A stretch of 5,222 nt of DNA. Source: Acidovorax delafieldii (lineage in GTDB: Bacteria > Pseudomonadota > Gammaproteobacteria > Burkholderiales > Burkholderiaceae_C). Shown here piece by piece: positions 1-5,222 of this stretch. Positions within the stretch are counted from its first letter, which is position 1, and the number at the start of each line of letters is the position of its first letter. The stretch lies in assembly GCA_002327945.1 (NCBI GenBank), contig DCVY01000078.1, positions 617 to 5,838 on the forward strand, written 5' to 3'. The notes beneath the pieces were generated by a model that was not told the origin of the DNA, ran no database searches, and saw nothing but the letters and a program-made list of their open reading frames with translations. The translations under genes and the position numbers were made by a program.

Positions 1-1710
1 GCCCACAAGATGTCCATCAAGGCGTCCGAGGTTATCAAGGCCCTCATGAAGATGGGCCAGATGGTCACCATGAACCAGCCGCTGGACCAGGACACCGCCA
101 TGATCGTGGTGGAAGAACTGGGCCACAAGGCCGTGGTGGCGGCTCTGGACGATCCGGAAGCGTTCACCGACGAGGATTCAGCCCAGCAAGACGTGGCGGT
201 GCTGCCGCGCGCTCCTGTGGTGACGGTGATGGGTCACGTCGACCACGGCAAGACCTCGCTGCTGGACTACATCCGCCGCGCCAAGGTCGCTTCAGGCGAA
301 GCCGGCGGCATCACGCAGCACATCGGCGCTTACCATGTGGAAACACCACGCGGCATGATCTCGTTCCTCGATACCCCCGGTCACGAGGCTTTTACGGCCA
401 TGCGTGCCCGCGGTGCCCAGGCAACTGACATCGTGATTCTGGTGGTGGCAGCCGATGACGGTGTCATGCCGCAGACCAAGGAGGCCATCAAACACGCCAA
501 GGCGGCTGGTGTTCCTATCGTGGTGGCCATCACCAAGTCGGACAAGCCCGATGCCAACCCCGACCGCGTCAAGCAGGAGCTGGTGGTGGAAGAGGTGGTG
601 CCTGAAGAGTACGGTGGCGATTCGCCTTTCGTGCCCGTGTCTTCCAAGACCGGCATGGGCATCGACACACTGCTGGAGCAGGTGCTGTTGCAGGCGGAAG
701 TGCTGGAACTCAAAGCTCCCGTCGATTCGCTGGCCAAGGGCCTGGTGATCGAAGCCAAGCTGGACAAGGGCCGTGGTCCTGTGGCGACTGTGCTGGTGCA
801 ATCCGGTACCCTGAAGGTGGGCGATGTGGTGCTGGCAGGCCAGACCTACGGCCGCGTGCGCGCCATGCTGGATGAAAGCGGCAAGACCGCCAAGACGGCG
901 GGGCCGTCGATTCCGGTCGAAATTCAGGGCCTTACCGAAGTGCCGCAGGCCGGCGACGATTTCATGGTGCTGACCGATGAGCGCCGTGCGCGCGAAGTTG
1001 CCACCTACCGTGCCGGCAAGTTCCGCAACACCAAGCTGGCGCGTCAGCAAGCGGCCAAGCTGGAGAATATGTTTGCCGACATGACGGCGGGCGAAGTGAA
1101 GATGCTGCCCATCATCGTCAAGGCCGACGTGCAGGGTTCGCAGGAAGCGCTGGCGCAGTCGCTGCTCAAGCTCTCTACCGACGAGGTCAAGGTGCAACTG
1201 GTGTACGCCGCTGTGGGCGCCATCAGCGAGTCGGACATCAACCTGGCGATTGCCTCCAAGGCCATCGTGATTGGCTTCAACGTGCGCGCCGATGCCGGTG
1301 CGCGCAAGCTGGCCGAAAGCAACGGCGTCGAGCTGCACTACTACAGCATCATTTATGACGCCGTGGACGAGTTGCGGGTGGCGATGTCGGGCATGCTGGC
1401 ACCTGAGCAGCGTGAGGAAATCATCGGTACGGCCGAGATCCGCACCGTGTTCGTGGCAACGAAGATCGGCACGATTGCCGGCTCGTACATCACGTCCGGC
1501 ATGGTGCACCGCAATGCCAAGTTCCGCCTGTTGCGCGACAACGTGGTGGTCTACACCGGCGAAGTCGATTCGATCAAGCGCCTCAAGGACGATGTCAAGG
1601 AAGTCAAGGAAGGTTTTGAGTGCGGCATCAAGCTCAAGAACTACAACGACATCAAGGAAGGTGATCACCTCGAATTCTTTGACATCAAGGAAATCGCGCG
1701 GACGCTGTAA
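1..1710 (+). CDS. infB: Translation initiation factor IF-2, C-terminal 569 residues (5' end outside window)
   Basis: IF2 is the GTPase that places fMet-tRNA in the 30S P site and promotes 50S joining. The reading frame is open from base 1, so the gene is cut by the window edge; family members usually have several hundred more residues. Visible residues 1-55 are the end of the conserved N-terminal IF2 domain. The G domain follows: G1 GHVDHGKT at residues 78-85, a [10 protein letters not shown] switch I segment, G3 DTPGH at 124-128 with the catalytic His128, G4 TKSD at 178-181 and G5 SSK at 214-216. Next come the beta-barrel domain II (from about 243), domain III (from about 368) and the fMet-tRNA-binding C-terminal domain (from about 468) with its GFECGI motif. 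The end, [11 protein letters not shown], is typical. G4 has Thr in place of the usual Asn. The gene ends in TAA, 3 nt before rbfA. Identity is certain from the motifs. Confidence 0.98.
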   Translation, partial: AHKMSIKASEVIKALMKMGQMVTMNQPLDQDTAMIVVEELGHKAVVAALDDPEAFTDEDSAQQDVAVLPRAPVVTVMGHVDHGKTSLLDYIRRAKVASGEAGGITQHIGAYHVETPRGMISFLDTPGHEAFTAMRARGAQATDIVILVVAADDGVMPQTKEAIKHAKAAGVPIVVAITKSDKPDANPDRVKQELVVEEVVPEEYGGDSPFVPVSSKTGMGIDTLLEQVLLQAEVLELKAPVDSLAKGLVIEAKLDKGRGPVATVLVQSGTLKVGDVVLAGQTYGRVRAMLDESGKTAKTAGPSIPVEIQGLTEVPQAGDDFMVLTDERRAREVATYRAGKFRNTKLARQQAAKLENMFADMTAGEVKMLPIIVKADVQGSQEALAQSLLKLSTDEVKVQLVYAAVGAISESDINLAIASKAIVIGFNVRADAGARKLAESNGVELHYYSIIYDAVDELRVAMSGMLAPEQREEIIGTAEIRTVFVATKIGTIAGSYITSGMVHRNAKFRLLRDNVVVYTGEVDSIKRLKDDVKEVKEGFECGIKLKNYNDIKEGDHLEFFDIKEIARTL

Positions 1711-1713
1711 TCC

Positions 1714-2085
1714 ATGGCTGCCAAGAAATCTTCCACCCCCAACCGCGCCTTCAAGGTGGCCGATCAGATCCAGCGCGATCTGACGGAACTGATCGCGCGC
1801 GAGTTGAAAGACCCGCGCGTGGGCATGGTGACGCTGCAGGGCGTGGAAGTGACTCCCGACTATGCGCACGCCAAGGTGTTCTTCAGCCTGCTGGTGGGCG
1901 ATCCGGTGGAAACTCAGGCCGCTCTCAACCAAGCTGCGGGGTTCCTGCGCAATGGCCTGTTCAAGCGCCTGCACATCCACACGGTGCCCACACTGCATTT
2001 CGTGTTTGACCGCACCTCCGAGCGTGCGGCAGACATGAATGCCTTGATTGCCAAGGCCGTTTCTTCGCGCGCGAAAGAAGACTGA
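1714..2085 (+). CDS. rbfA: 30S ribosome-binding factor A
   Basis: RbfA binds the free 30S subunit near the 5' helix of 16S rRNA and helps the last steps of its maturation; it is important in the cold. The 123-residue product is close to the usual family length. It carries the family signature [20 protein letters not shown] (residues 32-51), then the KH-like segment with the AxG helix kink (A74-A75-G76) that replaces the GxxG loop of ordinary KH domains, and the closing [19 protein letters not shown] strand-helix. The ATG lies 3 nt after the infB stop. No convincing Shine-Dalgarno sequence lies 5-10 nt upstream; the nearest purine run, AAGGAAA at 1687-1693, is about 20 nt away. Translation is therefore probably coupled to termination on infB (inference). 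Context between infB and truB is the classic one. Confidence 0.97.
   Translation: MAAKKSSTPNRAFKVADQIQRDLTELIARELKDPRVGMVTLQGVEVTPDYAHAKVFFSLLVGDPVETQAALNQAAGFLRNGLFKRLHIHTVPTLHFVFDRTSERAADMNALIAKAVSSRAKED
2075..2080 (+). promoter_or_regulatory. Probable ribosome binding site for truB GTG 2087
   Basis: AAGAAG differs from the AAGGAG consensus at one base and is 6 nt from GTG 2087. It lies inside the last codons of rbfA. It supports the upstream start for truB over GTG 2171, where only G-rich sequence (GGGGG at 2162-2166, 4 nt away) precedes the codon. This is an inference from sequence and spacing. Confidence 0.5.
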
Positions 2086-2086
2086 C

Positions 2087-3163
2087 GTGAGTACCGCTGG
2101 GCCGCCCCAAGGAGCGAAGGCCCCCTTGGGGGGCAGCGATTTACACGCAGTGAATGAGAGTGGGGGTACGGTGCGCGCGCCACGCATCAGGGTGCAGCGG
2201 CGCCCTGTGCATGGGGTGTTGCTGCTCGATAAACCGCTTGGTCTTTCGAGCAATGACGCCTTGCAGAAAGCGAAATGGCTGCTGCGCGCCGAAAAGGCGG
2301 GCCATACGGGCACGCTTGATCCGCTGGCCACCGGCGTGCTGCCATTGTGTTTTGGCGCAGCCACGAAGTTCAGCCAGCTGCAGCTCGACGCTGTCAAGAC
2401 CTACGAAGCCATCGCCATCCTGGGTGTGACGACAACCACCGGCGACGCCGAGGGCGATGTCGTGCAGCGCTGCGATGTGGATCCGGCCCAGCGCACCCCT
2501 GAGCGCCTTGCGACCGTGCAGCGGCAGTTCACCGGCCCCATCCGCCAGGTGCCGCCCATGCACAGCGCGCTCAAGAAAGATGGCAAGGCGCTGTACGAAT
2601 ACGCCCGCGCAGGCGTCACGGTGGAGCGGGAGGCCCGCGATGTGGTCATTCATACATTGAGATTGACGCTGGTACACACGGATCAAGCGCAGACAGCTAT
2701 CAAAATGGTAGTAACCTGCAGCAAAGGCACCTACATCCGTACCCTGGGTGAAGACATCGGCGCTGCCCTGGGCTGCGGGGCGCACCTGGCGTTTTTGCGA
2801 CGCATCGACACGGGCGGCCTGGGTGTGGAGCGCTGCGTCACGCTGGAGCAGCTAGAGGCCATGACTGAGGCTCAGCGACTGGCCAGCCTGCACGCACCCG
2901 AATCGTTGCTGGCACAACACATGCGTGTCACGCTGGACAGCGACAATACCGCTCGTTTCCTTTCCGGGTTGCGGCGCAAGGGGCACTGGCCAGACGCCAG
3001 TGCCGTGGCGGTTTTCAGCGAGGCTCCTGCGGCCCTGCTGGGCGTCGGTCATATCAAAAACGGTGAACTGGTGCCAGACAGGCTCCTGAGCCCGCTGGAA
3101 ATTCAACAAATTTTGGAAGGCACGCCGCACCTACAAGCCAGCGGCATATTGGAAAAACTATGA
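2087..3163 (+). CDS. truB: tRNA pseudouridine(55) synthase TruB, with extended N-terminus
   Basis: TruB isomerises U55 to pseudouridine in the T-loop of tRNAs. From GTG 2087 the product has 358 residues. The catalytic motif [12 protein letters not shown] places the nucleophile at Asp78; the conserved active-site Tyr is Tyr106 in [26 protein letters not shown] follows, then CSKGTYIRT at 211-219 with Arg218. These match E. coli Asp48, Tyr76 and Arg181. A PUA-like C-terminal domain ends the protein. GTG 2087 is chosen because it lies 1 nt after the rbfA stop and has AAGAAG at 2075-2080 with a 6-nt spacer. A second start, GTG 2171, would give 330 residues with Asp at 50, closer to E. coli, and would skip the repeat-like stretch 2095-2170. 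GTG 2192 is also in frame. An ATG at 2048 inside rbfA is less likely. Identity is certain; the start is not. The stop overlaps typA. Confidence 0.95.
   Translation: MSTAGPPQGAKAPLGGSDLHAVNESGGTVRAPRIRVQRRPVHGVLLLDKPLGLSSNDALQKAKWLLRAEKAGHTGTLDPLATGVLPLCFGAATKFSQLQLDAVKTYEAIAILGVTTTTGDAEGDVVQRCDVDPAQRTPERLATVQRQFTGPIRQVPPMHSALKKDGKALYEYARAGVTVEREARDVVIHTLRLTLVHTDQAQTAIKMVVTCSKGTYIRTLGEDIGAALGCGAHLAFLRRIDTGGLGVERCVTLEQLEAMTEAQRLASLHAPESLLAQHMRVTLDSDNTARFLSGLRRKGHWPDASAVAVFSEAPAALLGVGHIKNGELVPDRLLSPLEIQQILEGTPHLQASGILEKL
2095..2170. repeat. G/C-rich hairpin, probable dispersed Comamonadaceae repeat, embedded at the 5' end of truB
   Basis: CCCCAAGG (2105-2112) pairs perfectly with CCTTGGGG (2124-2131) around an 11-nt loop. 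The outer arms CGCTG (2095-2099) and CAGCG (2134-2138) also pair, with a few unpaired bases between the two stems. The tail to about 2170 ends in GAGAGTGGGGGTAC. From memory, hairpins of the form GCCGCCCCAAGG...CCTTGGGGGGCAGCG followed by a GTGGGGG-type tail occur many times between genes in Acidovorax and its relatives; I could not check this. In the truB frame the stretch reads [19 protein letters not shown] and onwards, which does not look like TruB. Exact ends are uncertain. Confidence 0.55.
2681..2712. repeat. AT-richer patch inside truB resembling a second dispersed repeat
   Basis: The bases GATCAAGCGCAGACAGCTAT and the following CAAAATGGTAGTA stand out. The 80 bases 2641-2720 are about 45% G+C by hand count, clearly below the surrounding gene. 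On the reverse strand it reads TTTTGATAGCTGTCTGCGCT then TGATC. From memory this resembles the TTTTGATAGCTGCTNGCGCTTGAT repeat scattered between genes in Acidovorax, Polaromonas and Rhodoferax. It encodes [10 protein letters not shown] (residues 199-208 from GTG 2087), the stretch just before the conserved CSKGTYIRT motif, a variable part of TruB. The resemblance is recalled, not searched. Confidence 0.35.
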
Positions 3164-4980
3164 GCAAACAAATCCGCAACATCGCCATCATTGCCCACGT
3201 GGACCATGGCAAGACCACCATGGTCGACCAACTGCTGCGCCAGTCCGGCACCTTCGCCGAGCATGAAAAAGTGGTGGACACGGTGATGGACAACAACGCC
3301 ATCGAAAAAGAGCGTGGCATCACCATCCTGGCCAAGAACTGCGCCGTGAGCTGGGAAGGCACCCACATCAACATCGTCGACACCCCTGGTCACGCGGACT
3401 TCGGCGGCGAGGTGGAGCGTGCACTGTCCATGGTGGACGGCGTGCTGCTGCTGATCGACGCGCAAGAAGGCCCCATGCCCCAGACGCGGTTCGTGACCAA
3501 GAAGGCGCTGGCCCTGGGCTTGAAGCCCATCGTGGTGGTGAACAAGGTGGACAAGCCCGGCGCGAACCCCGACAAGGTGGTGAACGCGGCCTTCGACCTG
3601 TTCGACAAGCTGGGTGCCACCGACGAGCAGCTCGACTTCCCCGTCGTCTATGCCTCGGGCATCAACGGCTGGTCGTCGCTCGAAGAGGGCGCACCGGGTG
3701 AGCAGTGGGGCCCCGACATGTCGGCCCTGTTCAACACGGTGCTCAAGCATGTGCCCGCACAGAAGGGTGATCCTGCTGCCCCGCTGCAGCTGCAGATCTC
3801 GGCACTCGACTTCTCCACCTTCGTGGGCCGCATCGGCGTGGGTCGCATCAGCCAGGGCACGATCAAGCCCATGATGGACGTGCTGGTCATGGAAGGTCCT
3901 GATGGCAAGAGCTTCAAGGGCCGGGTCAACCAGGTGCTGACCTTCCAGGGGCTGGACCGTGTGCAGGCCACCGAAGCCGGTCCCGGCGAGATCGTGCTGA
4001 TCAACGGCATTGCCGACATCGGCATTGGCGTGACCATCACCGACCCGCTGAACCCCGCGCCGCTGCCCATGCTCAAGGTGGATGAGCCTACGCTGACCAT
4101 GAATTTCTGCGTCAACACCAGCCCGCTGGCCGGCCGCGAAGGCAAGTACGTGACCAGCCGCCAGATCTGGGACCGTCTGCAAAAGGAGCTGCAACACAAC
4201 GTGGCCTTGCGTGTGAAGGAAACCGACGAAGAAGGCATCTTCGAAGTGATGGGCCGGGGCGAACTGCACCTGACCATCCTGCTGGAAAACATGCGCCGTG
4301 AAGGCTATGAGCTGGCTGTGTCCAAGCCGCGCGTGGTGTTCAAAGAGATCAATGGCGAGAAGTGCGAGCCTATCGAGCTGGTCACCGCCGACATCGAGGA
4401 AGCCCACCAGGGCGGCGTGATGCAGGCCTTGGGCGAGCGCAAGGGCGAGTTGGTGAACATGGAGCCGGACGGCCGGGGCCGTGTGCGCCTGGAATACCGC
4501 ATTCCTGCGCGGGGCCTGATCGGATTTACCAACGAATTCCTGAACCTGACGCGTGGCTCGGGCCTCATTGCCAATATCTTCGATAGCTACGAACCGCACA
4601 AGGGGGATATCGGCGGCCGCAAGAACGGCGTGCTGATTTCCATGGACGATGGTGAAATCTTCACCTACGCCCTGGGCAAGCTGGACGACCGTGGCCGCAT
4701 GTTCGTGAAGGCGAACGATCCCGTGTACGAAGGCATGATCGTGGGCATCCACAGCCGTGACAACGACCTGGTGGTGAACGCCACGCGCACCAAGCAGCTG
4801 ACCAACTTCCGCGTTTCGGGCAAGGAAGACGCGATCAAGATCACCCCGCCCATCGATGCCACGCTGGAATACGCAGTGGAGTTCATCGAGGACGACGAGC
4901 TGGTCGAGATCACGCCCAAGTCCATCCGCATCCGCAAGCGCCACCTCAAGGAAAGCGACCGCAAGCGCGCTGGTCGTTGA
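3160..4980 (+). CDS. typA: Translational GTPase TypA/BipA
   Basis: TypA/BipA is an EF-G-like GTPase that binds the ribosome. In related bacteria it is linked to growth at low temperature, stress and virulence responses, and 50S assembly. The 606-residue product is full length. G1 AHVDHGKT is at residues 12-19, the switch I RGITI motif at 52-56, G3 DTPGH at 74-78, G4 NKVD at 128-131 and a G5-like SGIN at 166-169. A beta-barrel domain II (about 205-295) and EF-G-like domains III and V follow ([19 protein letters not shown] near 317-334, [20 protein letters not shown] at 421-440, IPARGLIGF near 448-456). The TypA-specific C-terminal domain ends in [19 protein letters not shown]. The start aligns exactly with E. 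coli BipA. ATG overlaps the truB TGA as ATGA, with GGA at 3151-3153 as a weak Shine-Dalgarno, so coupling to truB is likely. A hairpin terminator follows 40 nt after the stop. Confidence 0.98.
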   Translation: MSKQIRNIAIIAHVDHGKTTMVDQLLRQSGTFAEHEKVVDTVMDNNAIEKERGITILAKNCAVSWEGTHINIVDTPGHADFGGEVERALSMVDGVLLLIDAQEGPMPQTRFVTKKALALGLKPIVVVNKVDKPGANPDKVVNAAFDLFDKLGATDEQLDFPVVYASGINGWSSLEEGAPGEQWGPDMSALFNTVLKHVPAQKGDPAAPLQLQISALDFSTFVGRIGVGRISQGTIKPMMDVLVMEGPDGKSFKGRVNQVLTFQGLDRVQATEAGPGEIVLINGIADIGIGVTITDPLNPAPLPMLKVDEPTLTMNFCVNTSPLAGREGKYVTSRQIWDRLQKELQHNVALRVKETDEEGIFEVMGRGELHLTILLENMRREGYELAVSKPRVVFKEINGEKCEPIELVTADIEEAHQGGVMQALGERKGELVNMEPDGRGRVRLEYRIPARGLIGFTNEFLNLTRGSGLIANIFDSYEPHKGDIGGRKNGVLISMDDGEIFTYALGKLDDRGRMFVKANDPVYEGMIVGIHSRDNDLVVNATRTKQLTNFRVSGKEDAIKITPPIDATLEYAVEFIEDDELVEITPKSIRIRKRHLKESDRKRAGR

Positions 4981-5020
4981 TCGCGGTTCCAGGGGCTCCG
5001 ACGGGCTCCTGATCGTGTCC

Positions 5021-5051
5021 AAAAGGGCCACTGCAGTGCAGTGGCCCTTTT
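5021..5051 (+). terminator. Rho-independent terminator closing the infB-rbfA-truB-typA unit, possibly bidirectional
   Basis: AAAAGGGCCACTGC (5021-5034) and GCAGTGGCCCTTTT (5038-5051) form a perfect 14-bp stem with a 3-nt AGT loop, 40 nt after the typA stop. The 3' arm ends in TTTT, and the 5' arm begins with AAAA, so the same hairpin has a short U-tract in RNA from either strand. It could also stop a convergent transcript from the right. The T-run is short (4 nt), but the stem is strong. Confidence 0.9.
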
Positions 5052-5222
5052 GCCGTCTGAAGCGATATTTGCCGATGAAAACCCATGATCCTAGAAACCG
5101 CAGTTGACCGCTTAGTACATCTTGCCAAGCCGCATGAAATCAATCGTTGATGCCTGCGATGGCGTTCACCCTTTGGGTGAGAGCGCTATGCACCCGTCCG
5201 CACCGCGCTCAGGGCGCCAAGC
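5052..5222. other. Intergenic region with no supported gene
   Basis: This stretch follows the terminator and runs to the window end. Stops occur in all + frames except a short open stretch from ATG 5134 to the edge (29 codons), which resembles no protein I know and has no Shine-Dalgarno sequence. On the minus strand a frame entering from beyond the window ends at a stop at 5168-5166 after 18 codons, too little to call. The base composition is more even than in the genes. A small hairpin lies at 5166-5180. The part around 5091-5110 (CCTAGAAACCGCAGTTGACC) looks more like a dispersed or mobile-element end than a promoter, but this is only an impression. Confidence 0.4.
5166..5180. repeat. Small perfect inverted repeat
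   Basis: TCACCC (5166-5171) and GGGTGA (5175-5180) form a 6-bp stem with a TTT loop. No T-run follows on either strand, so it is not a typical terminator. It may be part of a larger repeat or mobile-element end running beyond the window, or chance. Confidence 0.3.

Noticed and set aside
2048..2086. ATG 2048 as the truB start
   Set aside because: It lies well inside rbfA, has no Shine-Dalgarno sequence and adds residues that are only the rbfA end read in another frame. GTG 2087 fits better.
292..2397. A 701-codon open frame on the minus strand opposite infB, rbfA and truB
   Set aside because: It is rich in His, Gln, Leu and Ala, shows no recognisable domain and crosses three clear genes. Long stop-free antisense frames are expected where codons prefer G/C at the third position.
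4991..5010. GGGCTCC repeated twice between typA and the terminator
   Set aside because: The repeat is only 7 bases in a G/C-rich spacer and forms no stem; chance is the simplest explanation.
3103..5031. A 642-codon open frame on the minus strand opposite typA
   Set aside because: It has the same His/Gln/Val-rich antisense composition, no motifs, and typA on the other strand is complete and certain. Its start would also lie within the terminator hairpin.
4946..5143. A 65-codon minus-strand frame across the terminator
   Set aside because: It runs through the terminator hairpin and into the end of typA, with no motif or ribosome binding site.
5134..5222. ATG-initiated open stretch running off the right edge (starts MKSIVDACDG)
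   Set aside because: It has only 29 codons, no ribosome binding site and no resemblance to a known protein. It overlaps the small hairpin.

Overview
The window is a high-GC piece of a bacterial housekeeping chromosome. It carries the tail of the nusA/infB translation operon, in the order infB (5' end cut off by the window edge) - rbfA - truB - typA, all on the + strand. This order, the protein sequences and the codon bias towards G/C at third positions point to Betaproteobacteria, order Burkholderiales, most likely family Comamonadaceae (Acidovorax-like). The family assignment is by recognition of the sequences, not by a search.

Layout: 1-1710 is the C-terminal 569 residues of translation initiation factor IF2. 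1714-2085 is ribosome-binding factor A. 2087-3163 is tRNA pseudouridine-55 synthase. 3160-4980 is the complete translational GTPase TypA/BipA. The genes are packed with gaps of 3 nt and 1 nt and then an ATGA overlap, so they form one transcription unit with probable translational coupling. A strong 14-bp hairpin terminator at 5021-5051 closes the unit. The last ~170 bases (5052-5222) hold no gene I can support.

The genes share one theme, building and running the 30S subunit and the decoding machinery. IF2 delivers fMet-tRNA and joins subunits, RbfA matures the 16S rRNA 5' region, TruB makes Psi55 in the tRNA T-loop, and TypA is a ribosome-associated GTPase linked to stress, low temperature and assembly of the large subunit.

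I found no new system here. The oddest part is truB. Its 5' end (about 2095-2170) runs in frame through a G/C-rich hairpin that looks like a dispersed Comamonadaceae intergenic repeat, which gives the enzyme about 28 extra N-terminal residues if translation starts at GTG 2087. A second AT-richer patch (about 2681-2712) inside the same gene also resembles a dispersed repeat of this family.
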